Below, piece by piece: positions 1-8,089 of a DNA stretch of 64,000 nucleotides. Made by a program: the position numbers and the translations under genes. The stretch's first letter is position 1. Each line of letters opens with the position of its first letter. The stretch covers positions 62,001 through 126,000 of the forward strand of contig CAMDDB010000006.1 of NCBI GenBank assembly GCA_945890865.1, read 5' to 3'. The notes under the pieces are model-generated. The model searched no databases and was not told where the DNA came from. It saw only the letters and a list, made by a program, of their open reading frames with translations. The stretch comes from Flavobacterium psychrophilum (lineage in GTDB: Bacteria; Bacteroidota; Bacteroidia; Flavobacteriales; Flavobacteriaceae).

Positions 1-2970
1 TAACAAAGGATCTTTTTGCTCATGAACTGCTAATTGAACGGATTGTTTTAATTCGTCCATTTTGCGTAAATGTTTTTTCCAAGCTTCATCAACAATGGCC
101 AGCGTAATGTTTTTTTCAAAATCTGTCACTAATGTTTTCCCTTTAGATGCATACGATTTTTCCAAATCGGTAACTACATTCAACGATTTAATTCCGTCTG
201 TAAATGGAACGATAATACGCAAATATTGCCCATTATTGTTTTCGTATACATTTTTAATAATTGGGAAAGCATCTTCTGCATTTCGCTCAATCTTAATGTT
301 ATAATGCTCTAAAATAGCTTTATACGTTTTTCCTGTTATCTCTCTTTCGGTCAACTTTCCAAATTCAGCTTCAGTAACAGGCGAACTAATTGAAAAATAA
401 CGAATGAGTTCAAACTCATAATTTTTAAAATCCCCAGCCGCTTTGTTTTGTTCGACAACCAATTCGCACGTATCATACATCATATTGGCAATGTCTACTT
501 TTAAGCGCTCTCCATGCAATGCATGACGTCTTCTTTTATAGACCACTTCTCTTTGAGCATTCATTACGTCGTCATATTCTAACAAACGTTTACGAACTCC
601 AAAGTTATTTTCTTCCACTTTTTTCTGTGCTCTTTCTATTGATTTCGTCATCATCGAATGCTGTATCACTTCGCCTTCTTTTAGACCAATACGATCCATT
701 ACTTTAGCAACGCGTTCAGAACCAAATAAACGCATCAAATTATCTTCTAGCGACACATAAAATTGAGAACTACCTAAATCTCCTTGACGACCGGCACGAC
801 CTCTCAACTGACGGTCTACACGACGAGAATCATGACGTTCTGTTCCGATGATTGCTAAACCACCTGCTTTTTTTACCTCATCAGATAATTTGATATCGGT
901 TCCACGACCCGCCATATTAGTAGCGATAGTTACAACACCTGGTTTTCCGGCCTCGGCAACAATCTCGGCTTCGCTTTTGTGCATTTTAGCATTCAATACA
1001 TTGTGCTGAATTCCTCTAATTTTTAACATTCGGCTTAATAATTCCGAAATTTCTACCGATGTAGTTCCAATCAATACCGGACGACCTTCCTTAGAAAGTT
1101 CAACAACGTCTTCGATCACAGCATTGAATTTTTCACGAACGGTTCGGTAAATCAAATCATCTTTGTCTTTACGAGCCATCGGTCTATTTGTAGGAATTTC
1201 CACAACATCTAATTTATAGATTTCCCAAAATTCTCCCGCTTCGGTTACAGCTGTTCCTGTCATACCAGACAATTTGCTGTACATACGGAAGTAATTCTGT
1301 AAGGTAATGGTAGCAAATGTTTGAGTAGCCGCTTCGATTTTTACATTTTCTTTGGCTTCAATAGCTTGGTGTAAACCGTCTGAATAACGACGACCATCCA
1401 TAATACGACCTGTTTGCTCATCAACAATCATTACCTTATTGTCCATGATTACATATTCGGTGTCTTTTTCAAACAACGTATAGGCTTTAAGCAATTGTGT
1501 TAAGGTATGAATACGTTCGGATTTTATTGAAAAGTCTTTAAATAATTCTTCTTTTCGTTCCGCTTCTGCTTCAGTAGCTAAATTTTCACGCTCAATTTGA
1601 GCAATTTCAGTTCCAATATCGGGTAATACAAAGAAATTGGCATCGGTATCTTGAGAAAGATATTGAATTCCGTTATCGGTAAGTTCTACTTGATTATTTT
1701 TTTCTTCGATAACAAAATACAAGGCCTCATCGATTTTAGGCATCTCTCTATTGTTATCCTGCATGTATTGGTTTTCTGTTTTTTGAAGCAATTGTTTAAC
1801 CCCTTCTTCCGACAAAAATTTAATTAAGGCTTTACTCTTTGGTAAGGCTCTATACGAACGCAATAAATTGAATCCCGCCTCTTTAGCATTCCCTTCTTTG
1901 AATAAGCGTTTTGCTTCTGTCAAACAATCGGTAGCAACCTTACGTTGTAATGTTACTAAATTTTCAACTTTGGGCTTCAACTCGTTAAATTCATGACGGT
2001 CTCCTTGTGGTACTGGTCCAGAAATAATTAATGGGGTTCTTGCATCATCTACTAATACGGAGTCAACCTCATCTACAATTGCATAATTATGTTTTCTTTG
2101 CACTAAATCTTCGGGAGCATGTGCCATATTATCACGCAAGTAATCAAAACCAAATTCGTTATTGGTACCATATGTAATATCGGCTTCATATGCTTTTCTT
2201 CTTTCTGGTGAGTTAGGCTGGTGGTTGTCGATACAATCTACCGTCATTCCGTGAAATTCAAAAAGTGGCGCTTTCCAAGTGCTATCACGTTTGGCTAAGT
2301 AGTCATTTACCGTTACTAAATGTACACCATTACTGGTTAACGCATTTAAATATAAAGGAAGTGTAGCGACTAACGTTTTTCCTTCTCCCGTTTGCATTTC
2401 CGCAATTTTACCTTGGTGCAAAACTACACCTCCAATTAACTGAACATCATAATGAATCATATCCCATGTGATCGCTTTACCTGCAGCATCCCATGAATTG
2501 GACCAAGTTGCATTATCGCCCGAAATAGTGATGTACGATTTTGATGCCGATAATTCACGATCTTTTGGTGAAGCACTAACGGTGATACTTTTGTTTTCTT
2601 TAAAACGACGTGCAGTTTCTTTAATTACAGCAAAAGCTTCCGGAAGAATTTCGTTTAAAACTTTTTCCGAAATTTCGTAAGCCTCTTTTTCAATGGCATC
2701 AATTTCAGCATAAAAATCTTCACGAGCATCGATATCTTGAGTTTGTTCTGCTTCTTGTTTTAACGCAATGATTTTTGCGTCTTTATCTGCACGAGCTTGT
2801 TGTATTTTAGATTTGAATTCAGACGTTTTAGCACGCAATTCATCATGAGATAGTGTTTGTAAAGCACTTTCAAATGATTTCACTTTTGTGACTAAAGGTT
2901 GAATAGCTTTTACATCTTTCTCCGATTTATCTCCTACGAAAGCTTTCAATATAGAATTTATGATACTCAT
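1..2970 (-). CDS. secA: Preprotein translocase ATPase SecA (3' end outside window)
   Basis: SecA is the cytosolic motor that pushes preproteins through SecYEG using ATP. I translated it from the ATG at 2970; the frame is open to base 1, giving 990 residues without a stop. Visible landmarks are the helicase Walker A loop MQTGEGKT, the Walker B region VDEVDSVL with following [12 protein letters not shown], the long insertion usual in Bacteroidetes SecA, and the motif IV-VI block with [21 protein letters not shown] and [12 protein letters not shown]. By family length, roughly the last 100 residues (end of the scaffold/wing region and C-terminal tail) lie beyond the window. A -7 box (CAAATATA on the plus strand, 2994-3001) sits just upstream. 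Identification is secure; only the C-terminus is unknown. Confidence 0.97.
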   Translation of the reverse strand, partial: MSIINSILKAFVGDKSEKDVKAIQPLVTKVKSFESALQTLSHDELRAKTSEFKSKIQQARADKDAKIIALKQEAEQTQDIDAREDFYAEIDAIEKEAYEISEKVLNEILPEAFAVIKETARRFKENKSITVSASPKDRELSASKSYITISGDNATWSNSWDAAGKAITWDMIHYDVQLIGGVVLHQGKIAEMQTGEGKTLVATLPLYLNALTSNGVHLVTVNDYLAKRDSTWKAPLFEFHGMTVDCIDNHQPNSPERRKAYEADITYGTNNEFGFDYLRDNMAHAPEDLVQRKHNYAIVDEVDSVLVDDARTPLIISGPVPQGDRHEFNELKPKVENLVTLQRKVATDCLTEAKRLFKEGNAKEAGFNLLRSYRALPKSKALIKFLSEEGVKQLLQKTENQYMQDNNREMPKIDEALYFVIEEKNNQVELTDNGIQYLSQDTDANFFVLPDIGTEIAQIERENLATEAEAERKEELFKDFSIKSERIHTLTQLLKAYTLFEKDTEYVIMDNKVMIVDEQTGRIMDGRRYSDGLHQAIEAKENVKIEAATQTFATITLQNYFRMYSKLSGMTGTAVTEAGEFWEIYKLDVVEIPTNRPMARKDKDDLIYRTVREKFNAVIEDVVELSKEGRPVLIGTTSVEISELLSRMLKIRGIQHNVLNAKMHKSEAEIVAEAGKPGVVTIATNMAGRGTDIKLSDEVKKAGGLAIIGTERHDSRRVDRQLRGRAGRQGDLGSSQFYVSLEDNLMRLFGSERVAKVMDRIGLKEGEVIQHSMMTKSIERAQKKVEENNFGVRKRLLEYDDVMNAQREVVYKRRRHALHGERLKVDIANMMYDTCELVVEQNKAAGDFKNYEFELIRYFSISSPVTEAEFGKLTEREITGKTYKAILEHYNIKIERNAEDAFPIIKNVYENNNGQYLRIIVPFTDGIKSLNVVTDLEKSYASKGKTLVTDFEKNITLAIVDEAWKKHLRKMDELKQSVQLAVHEQKDPLL

Positions 2971-2993
2971 AATAATTATTTTCTAATGGTTTG

Positions 2994-3001
2994 CAAATAT
3001 A
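2994..3001 (-). promoter_or_regulatory. -7 box of the secA promoter
   Basis: Read on the minus strand this is TATATTTG, a full match to the Bacteroidetes -7 consensus TAnnTTTG, 23 bases upstream of the secA start codon. No clear TTG -33 element is visible because the terminator of the upstream gene occupies that position. Confidence 0.5.
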
Positions 3002-3003
3002 AC

Positions 3004-3031
3004 CAAAAAAAAAGCCTCAGTGAAGAGACTT
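3004..3031 (-). terminator. Terminator of the DUF2795 gene
   Basis: On the minus strand, AAGTCTC and GAGGCTT form a 7-bp stem with one mismatch, a six-base loop (TTCACT) and a following run of T (the A-run at 3005-3013). It lies 25 bases beyond the stop codon of the 3056-3277 gene and separates it from secA. Confidence 0.6.
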
Positions 3032-3055
3032 ATTTCTGTTGTGTGTATTTATTTT

Positions 3056-3277
3056 TTAATATTCGTCCTCATTCCAAAGATAATCTTCGTCAGTAGGATA
3101 ATCTGGCCAAATTTCTTCCATTGATTCATAGATTTCTCCTTCGTCTTCTATTGACTGTAAGTTTTCGACCACTTCTAATGGAGCTCCAGTTCTAATAGCA
3201 TAGTCGATAAGTTCATCTTTGGTTGCTGGCCAAGGGGCATCACTCAAGTAGGATGCTAATTCTAATGTCCAATACAT
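3056..3277 (-). CDS. DUF2795 family small acidic protein
   Basis: A 73-residue acidic protein of the DUF2795 family; the function is not known. It opens MYWTLELASYLSDAPWPATK and ends in an acid- and aromatic-rich tail (DYPTDEDYLWNEDEY). No signal peptide, membrane segment or cysteine is present, so it should be cytosolic. It is a single-gene unit: a good promoter at 3301-3330 lies 24 bases upstream and a terminator at 3004-3031 follows. I recall near-identical proteins in many Flavobacteriaceae, which suggests a conserved housekeeping role, but that is memory and not a search. Confidence 0.85.
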   Translation of the reverse strand: MYWTLELASYLSDAPWPATKDELIDYAIRTGAPLEVVENLQSIEDEGEIYESMEEIWPDYPTDEDYLWNEDEY

Positions 3278-3300
3278 CTTTTTATCGATTTAAGTTTATG

Positions 3301-3330
3301 CAAAAATAAATTTATTACTTAAAAAGTCAA
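3301..3330 (-). promoter_or_regulatory. Promoter of the DUF2795 gene (TTG-N19-TATTTTTG)
   Basis: On the minus strand a TTG (3330-3328) is followed after exactly 19 bases by TATTTTTG (3308-3301). This is the Bacteroidetes primary sigma factor pattern. Transcription would start about 6-8 bases further on, leaving a leader of roughly 15-20 bases before the ATG at 3277. Confidence 0.65.
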
Positions 3331-3462
3331 GTTTTTTTTTACTTTTTTTAATAAAATTTAAGAACGTGCTTTTTTGATAGTAATTTTAGGACTACTTTAT
3401 AAGGTAATTATACTTTTATTAATGTCCGTTAAAATCAAAAATTGTTACGCTATAATTCCAAA

Positions 3463-4032
3463 TTATTTTCTTGGAATCCATTGTACTTCTTTAGCGTTCA
3501 AGTCATAAGTCAACTTTCGTGCCAAGACAAAAAGATAGTCAGAAAGTCGGTTCAAATAGGAAATAACCTTTTCATCTGTAGGCTCCATGTCATTTAAATG
3601 TACGGCTAAACGTTCTGCTCTTCTACAAACACATCGAGCAATATGACAATATGACACTGTTGTGTGCCCCCCAGGCAATACAAAATGAGTCATTGGCGGG
3701 AGTGCCTCTTCCATTTGGTCAATTTGATTTTCTAAATATTCAATGTCCGATGAAATAATACCTAAATTTTTTAGGCGAGGTTGTCCATTTTTTAGTTTCT
3801 CTTTTTCTGGGGGCGTTGCTAAAATGGCGCCCACCGTAAACAAGCGGTCTTGGACTTCAATGAGCACTTCTTTATAGGAATCGTTTATTTCTTGATCTCG
3901 AATCAAACCGATGTGCGAATTCAATTCATCCACCGTTCCATAGCTTTCAATTCGAATGTGATGTTTGGAAACACGTGTTCCACCAAATAAAGCTGTTGTA
4001 CCTGAATCGCCTGTTTTTGTGTATATTTTCAT
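3463..4032 (-). CDS. Cob(I)yrinic acid a,c-diamide / cob(I)alamin adenosyltransferase, PduO type
   Basis: Transfers the adenosyl group of ATP to cob(I)alamin, making adenosylcobalamin. The 189 residues fit the PduO-type family: the N-terminal ATP loop TKTGDSGTTALFGG (about residues 5-18), the RIESYGTVDELNSHIG block, the central histidine-rich segment around HTTVSYCHIARCVCRRAE, and a C-terminal four-helix-bundle segment SYLNRLSDYLFVLARK. It is cytosolic. The obvious client is the adenosylcobalamin-dependent methylmalonyl-CoA mutase encoded at 20242-23750 in the same window. No cobalamin riboswitch is visible upstream, and no cobalamin biosynthesis genes adjoin it, so it probably acts on scavenged cobamides. 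The ABC-F gene lies upstream on the same strand but across a 117-base gap, so co-transcription is uncertain. Confidence 0.92.
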   Translation of the reverse strand: MKIYTKTGDSGTTALFGGTRVSKHHIRIESYGTVDELNSHIGLIRDQEINDSYKEVLIEVQDRLFTVGAILATPPEKEKLKNGQPRLKNLGIISSDIEYLENQIDQMEEALPPMTHFVLPGGHTTVSYCHIARCVCRRAERLAVHLNDMEPTDEKVISYLNRLSDYLFVLARKLTYDLNAKEVQWIPRK

Positions 4033-4149
4033 TCGATTATTTTATTTATTACTAAAATAATAATTTATTAGCTCTTAAGCCCATATTGATCTCAAAACAT
4101 TATTTCCTAAATGTATCCAAATTATATCTTTGTAAAAATATGAAAAAAA

Positions 4150-5781
4150 TTACTTTTCAATCTCTTTCAATGAATCCATTTTTTTGAGTGCCAAGAATCC
4201 TTTAATGTCTTCAAAATGTTCTTTTACTCGTTTGTGTCCAAATTCAAATACTTTTTGCGCTAAACCATCCAAGAAATCACGGTCGTGAGATACTAAAAGT
4301 AATGTTCCGTCAAAATCACGCAACGCATCTTTGATGATGTCTTTAGTTTTCATATCTAAGTGATTGGTAGGTTCATCCAAAATCAACACATTTACTGGTT
4401 CTAACAACAATTTAATCATGGCCAAACGCGTTTTTTCGCCACCCGAGAGGACTTTTACTTTCTTTTGAATATCATCGCCTTTGAACATGAATGCTCCTAA
4501 TAAATCTTTAATTTTTGTACGCACATCGCCCACCGCAATTTGATCAATAGTTTCAAAAATAGTCAATTCGCCATCCAATAAAGACGCTTGATTTTGAGCA
4601 AAATAGCCAATTTGTGCATTGTGGCCAACTTCTAATTTCCCTTCAAAATCAATTTCGCCCATAATCGCTTTAATCATGGTTGATTTTCCTTCTCCGTTTT
4701 TTCCAACTAAAGCTACTTTTTGACCACGTTCAATGACCATATTGGCATTGCTAAACACTACATGATCTCCATATTTTTTGGTCAAACCTTCAACTACCAC
4801 TGGGTATTGCCCTGAACGAGGCGAAGGCGGAAATTTTAATTTTAAAGCAGAAGTATCGACTTCATCCACTTCAATAGGAACAATTTTTTCCAACATTTTT
4901 ACACGCGATTGCACCGATTCTGTTTTGGAGAAAGTTCCTCTAAAACGATCAATAAACGCTTGATTTTCAGCTATGAATTTCTGCTGTTCGTCATAGGCTT
5001 TTTGCTGGTGTATTCTTCTATCTTTTCGCAATTCTAAATATTCAGAATAAACGGCTTTGTAATCATAAATGCGTCCCATGGTTACTTCAATAGTACGATT
5101 GGTGATATTATCCACAAAGGTTTTATCGTGGGAAATTACCATTACCGCCTTAGCCTGATTAATCAAAAAATCTTCTAACCACTGAATACTTTCGATATCC
5201 ATGTGATTGGTAGGCTCATCTAATAAAATTAAATCCGGTTTTTTCAACAAGATTTTAGCCAATTCGATCCGCATTCTCCACCCCCCCGAAAATTCGGACG
5301 TTTGTCTATTAAAATCTTCCCGTTCAAAACCTAATCCTTTTAATACTTTTTCAACTTCTGCTTCATAATTCACTTCTTCAATGGAATAGAATTTTTCAGA
5401 CAACTCAGAAACTCGCTCAATCAACTTCATGTATTCATCACTTTCATAATCGGTACGAATGGTTAATTGGTCATTAATTTCGTCAATTTCCTTTTTCATG
5501 TCTAAAATCTCTGCAAACGCTTTAGAGGTTTCTTCCATTACTTTACAATCATCAGAAGTAAGCAAATGTTGAGGCAAATAAGCAACAACAGCATCACTTG
5601 GTGCCGAAATAACCCCTCGTGTAGGCTTGCTTTGTCCAGCTACAATTTTTAATAATGTCGATTTTCCAGCTCCATTTTTACCCATTAAGGCAATTTTATC
5701 ATTTTCATTGATGGCAAAAGTTACTTCACTAAAAAGTGTCGTTCCACCAAATTCTACGGCGATGTCGTTTACTGTAATCAT
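4150..5781 (-). CDS. ABC-F family ATP-binding protein
   Basis: A 543-residue soluble protein with two ABC ATPase domains and no membrane segment: the ABC-F architecture of ribosome-associated factors (EttA, Uup, YbiT and antibiotic-protection proteins). Domain 1 has Walker A GKNGAGKST (about residues 35-43), signature FSGGWRMR and Walker B LILLDEPTNH; the P-site linker is the helical stretch after NRTIEVTMG; domain 2 has GKNGEGKST, LSGGEKTRLA and LILDEPTNHLD. Length and architecture are closest to the YbiT-like branch. It most likely acts at the ribosomal E site during translation. It has its own promoter at 5840-5869, and a short heptamer array (5785-5812) sits in the leader directly before the start codon. 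Confidence 0.93.
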   Translation of the reverse strand: MITVNDIAVEFGGTTLFSEVTFAINENDKIALMGKNGAGKSTLLKIVAGQSKPTRGVISAPSDAVVAYLPQHLLTSDDCKVMEETSKAFAEILDMKKEIDEINDQLTIRTDYESDEYMKLIERVSELSEKFYSIEEVNYEAEVEKVLKGLGFEREDFNRQTSEFSGGWRMRIELAKILLKKPDLILLDEPTNHMDIESIQWLEDFLINQAKAVMVISHDKTFVDNITNRTIEVTMGRIYDYKAVYSEYLELRKDRRIHQQKAYDEQQKFIAENQAFIDRFRGTFSKTESVQSRVKMLEKIVPIEVDEVDTSALKLKFPPSPRSGQYPVVVEGLTKKYGDHVVFSNANMVIERGQKVALVGKNGEGKSTMIKAIMGEIDFEGKLEVGHNAQIGYFAQNQASLLDGELTIFETIDQIAVGDVRTKIKDLLGAFMFKGDDIQKKVKVLSGGEKTRLAMIKLLLEPVNVLILDEPTNHLDMKTKDIIKDALRDFDGTLLLVSHDRDFLDGLAQKVFEFGHKRVKEHFEDIKGFLALKKMDSLKEIEK

Positions 5782-5784
5782 TTT

Positions 5785-5812
5785 TTAAAGTTAAAAGTAA
5801 AAAGTTAAAAAG
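5785..5812. repeat. Heptamer-register array A (4 units)
   Basis: Four consecutive 7-bp units, TTAAAGT then TAAAAGT then AAAAAGT then TAAAAAG, lie in register between the ABC-F promoter and its start codon, so they are in the mRNA leader. The array is short and AT-rich and would not be convincing alone; it gains weight from four further arrays in the window. Confidence 0.45.
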
Positions 5813-5839
5813 TGCTTTTACTGAAATTTTTGAAAGGTG

Positions 5840-5869
5840 CAAAGATAGATTAATTCATGAAGGAAACAA
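5840..5869 (-). promoter_or_regulatory. Promoter of the ABC-F gene (TTG-N19-TATCTTTG)
   Basis: Minus-strand TTG at 5869-5867, a 19-base spacer, and TATCTTTG at 5847-5840. The predicted start of transcription is near 5833, giving a leader of about 50 bases that contains heptamer array A. Confidence 0.7.
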
Positions 5870-5889
5870 TTAAGATTCCAAAAGGATAT

Positions 5890-5916
5890 AAAAAAAGCCC
5901 CTGCAAAACAGAAGCT
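5890..5916 (-). terminator. Terminator downstream of the DUF2007 gene
   Basis: On the minus strand AGCTTCTG pairs with CAGGGGCT (8 bp including two G-U pairs) around a five-base loop, followed by a T-run (A-run at 5890-5896 on the plus strand). It ends the transcript that includes DUF2007 and keeps it apart from the ABC-F unit. Confidence 0.6.
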
Positions 5917-5939
5917 AATGAATACTATTGAAATGTTAC

Positions 5940-6158
5940 TTACAAGCTCATTCTAAATTCTTCTAATACTGGGCTTATTTTTCCGTAGTAACGTTCGTCT
6001 ACAAACAATTCAACGGCTAAATCGGTATTCCCAAAACCAGCCAAACGAGCCGATTGTAAGTTATCTTTTTTTACAACCTCAACGCCTACTTCCTCTATTT
6101 TTAATTTCAAAACATCGGCAAGAATTTCACTGCCCGAAAAAACCTTCATTATTCCCAT
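5940..6158 (-). CDS. DUF2007 family small protein (putative signal-transducing protein)
   Basis: 72 residues with the DUF2007 pattern: a beta strand MKVFSGSE, a helix with ILADVLKLKIEE, then a strand VVKKDN and a glycine-rich turn, ending in a helix PVLEEF. This ferredoxin-like fold resembles small PII-like or DUF2007 domains annotated as putative signal transducers; no biochemical role is established that I know of. A second in-frame ATG four codons in (6149) is an equally plausible start. It lies 12 bases downstream of the DEAD-like gene and is probably in the same transcript. Confidence 0.8.
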   Translation of the reverse strand: MGIMKVFSGSEILADVLKLKIEEVGVEVVKKDNLQSARLAGFGNTDLAVELFVDERYYGKISPVLEEFRMSL

Positions 6159-6170
6159 ACTTATTTTTAT

Positions 6171-6785
6171 TTAATCTTCCATTTCGAAGTACATCGGTTC
6201 AATCATTATTCGATCGGCTAATATTTCTACACGCTCCGTAATTTGCGAACAAAAAAACAAACGCTGTGTTTTTTCAGCGCTCATTGAAAGACGTTGAATA
6301 ATTGAATCCTCTCTTTTGCGCAACATTTCTTCTATATCATCGACCACAAACATTTTTATTGTATTCATGTTGAAACCTGCCGAAGAAAACATGTCATTGA
6401 TCCGGATGGGTGTACCAATTAAAACATCCATTCCCAAAGAAATTTGATTTTTATCATAGTCCATATCTCCTTTTTCATGAACTCCAAAAACGCGCAAATT
6501 TGTGTACTGATTCATTTTCTTAAAAATTTCCATAGCTTCCAAGACTTTTTCTTTGTCTTGAACCAATACTAATGCACGTGTACTTTCACCCACAGGTTTT
6601 TCCATACGTTGAATAACATTCATCAATATAGTTGTCGTTTTTCCACTCTGTTTTGGCGACTGAATTACCGCATCGACACCACTTTTTATAGTTGAAAAAG
6701 TTTCTTGTTGCATTTCATTTGCTTCAATAAATTGATTTTCAATCAAGGCATCTTGAAGACTTGGATGTATTTTTTTTAATTGCAT
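6171..6785 (-). CDS. DEAD/DEAH-box helicase-like protein, single RecA domain, degenerate motifs
   Basis: A 204-residue protein that matches only the first RecA-like domain of DEAD-box RNA helicases. It keeps a Q-motif-like start, a P-loop of the form SPKQSGKTTT, motif Ib-like LIGTPIRINDMF, and a Walker B position that reads VVDDIEEM where DEAD would stand. The SAT motif is replaced by FCSQ. The second RecA domain, with motifs IV-VI and the arginine finger, is absent, and the gene has a normal start and stop, so it is not a simple truncation by frameshift. It may bind ATP or RNA without unwinding. Upstream is the sigma-54 regulator; the gap holds heptamer array B. I recall similar proteins of this length in other Flavobacterium genomes. 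Confidence 0.75.
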   Translation of the reverse strand: MQLKKIHPSLQDALIENQFIEANEMQQETFSTIKSGVDAVIQSPKQSGKTTTILMNVIQRMEKPVGESTRALVLVQDKEKVLEAMEIFKKMNQYTNLRVFGVHEKGDMDYDKNQISLGMDVLIGTPIRINDMFSSAGFNMNTIKMFVVDDIEEMLRKREDSIIQRLSMSAEKTQRLFFCSQITERVEILADRIMIEPMYFEMED

Positions 6786-6793
6786 TTTTTTTA

Positions 6794-6856
6794 CAGCTGT
6801 AAGCCATAAGCTTTAAGCTACAAGCAACTTAATGCCTATTGCCTAATGCTTAAAGC
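6794..6856. repeat. Heptamer-register array B (9 units)
   Basis: Nine 7-bp units in strict register fill the gap between the stop of the sigma-54 regulator and the start of the DEAD-like gene. The left part has AAGC at fixed positions (AAGCCAT, AAGCTTT, AAGCTAC, AAGCAAC) and the right part changes to TGC-ending units (TTAATGC, CTATTGC, CTAATGC, TTAAAGC) without loss of phase. Confidence 0.7.
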
Positions 6857-6862
6857 ATTATT

Positions 6863-8026
6863 TTATTTACTTGCGAATAATTTCACGTCTTGTTCTGAAA
6901 TTTCTGAACCTCCTAAAATAATTAGGCGTTCAACAACATTGCGAAGTTCACGTATGTTTCCGGTCCAATCGTATTCTTGTAATAATTGAAGGGCTGATAT
7001 TGAAAAGTGCTTTACAGCTGTTCCTTGTTCGACCGCAATTTTAGCTGCAAAATGATCTATTAAAGCTGGAATATCCTCTCTACGATTATTTAAGGCTGGA
7101 ACTTTAATTAAGATCACTGCTAATCGATGGTATAAATCTTCTCTAAATCGTCCTTCTTCAATTTCTTTTTTTAAATCTTTATTTGTGGCTGCAATGACTC
7201 GAACATTCACTTTGATATCCTTGTCAGCACCCACGCGTTGAATTACATTTTCTTGAAGGGCTCGCAATACTTTTGCTTGCGCCGACAAACTCATATCGCC
7301 GATTTCATCTAAAAAAATGGTGCCCCCATCTGCCGCTTCAAATTTACCAGCACGGTCTTTAACCGCCGAAGTAAAAGCCCCTTTTACATGACCAAACAAT
7401 TCGCTTTCTATGAGTTCTGAAGGTATGGCTGCGCAATTTACTTCTATAATGGGAGCAGAGAAGCGCTCACTTTTTTCATGTAATTGATGAGCTACTAATT
7501 CTTTACCAGTACCATTTGGACCTGTAATTAAAACTCTGGCATCGGTTGGAGCAACTTTATCAATCATAATTTTAATATTATTGATGGCTTCGCTATCGCC
7601 AATCATTTCATAGTTTTTCGAGACTTTCTTTTTCAAGATTTTGTTCTCAATTACCAATTGTTTTCGATCTAAAGCGTTGCGAACTGTATTCAATAGCCGA
7701 TTTAAATCGGGTGGTTTTGAAATATAATCAAAGGCCCCCAAACGCATCGTATTGATGGCGGTTTCCAAATCTCCATGACCTGAAATCATAACCATTGGAA
7801 TCTCTGGTTTGATTTTTTTAACCGCTTCTAATACCTCAACACCATCCATTTTTGGCATTTTGATATCACACAAAATCAAATCGTAGTCTTCGTTTTTTAC
7901 TTTTTCAACACCTTGTAATCCGTCTTCTGCCTCATCAACTTGATACAAATCATTTTCTTCGGAAAGTATTTTGGTCAATACTCTTCGAATAGCAGCTTCA
8001 TCTTCTATGATCAGGATTTTACTCAT
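6863..8026 (-). CDS. Sigma-54-dependent response regulator (REC-AAA+), no HTH domain
   Basis: An NtrC-type activator of sigma-54 RNA polymerase. The receiver domain spans about residues 1-120, with the acidic pocket at EDE (8-10), phospho-acceptor D54 in ILCDIKMP and K104 in YISKPP. The AAA+ domain has Walker A GPNGTGKE (169-176), the sigma-54 contact loop GAFTSA (216-221) and Walker B GGTIFLDE (234-241), then the lid with WTGNIRELRNVVERL. The protein stops about 20 residues later, at 387 residues; a Fis-type DNA-binding domain would need some 60 more. The cognate kinase is not adjacent. It may lead a transcript with the DEAD-like and DUF2007 genes. Confidence 0.93.
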   Translation of the reverse strand: MSKILIIEDEAAIRRVLTKILSEENDLYQVDEAEDGLQGVEKVKNEDYDLILCDIKMPKMDGVEVLEAVKKIKPEIPMVMISGHGDLETAINTMRLGAFDYISKPPDLNRLLNTVRNALDRKQLVIENKILKKKVSKNYEMIGDSEAINNIKIMIDKVAPTDARVLITGPNGTGKELVAHQLHEKSERFSAPIIEVNCAAIPSELIESELFGHVKGAFTSAVKDRAGKFEAADGGTIFLDEIGDMSLSAQAKVLRALQENVIQRVGADKDIKVNVRVIAATNKDLKKEIEEGRFREDLYHRLAVILIKVPALNNRREDIPALIDHFAAKIAVEQGTAVKHFSISALQLLQEYDWTGNIRELRNVVERLIILGGSEISEQDVKLFASK

Positions 8027-8089
8027 TATTAACTGGGTGATGGATCAATGGCAAAAGTATGACTAATAAAATTAGATTTAAAAGCTTAT

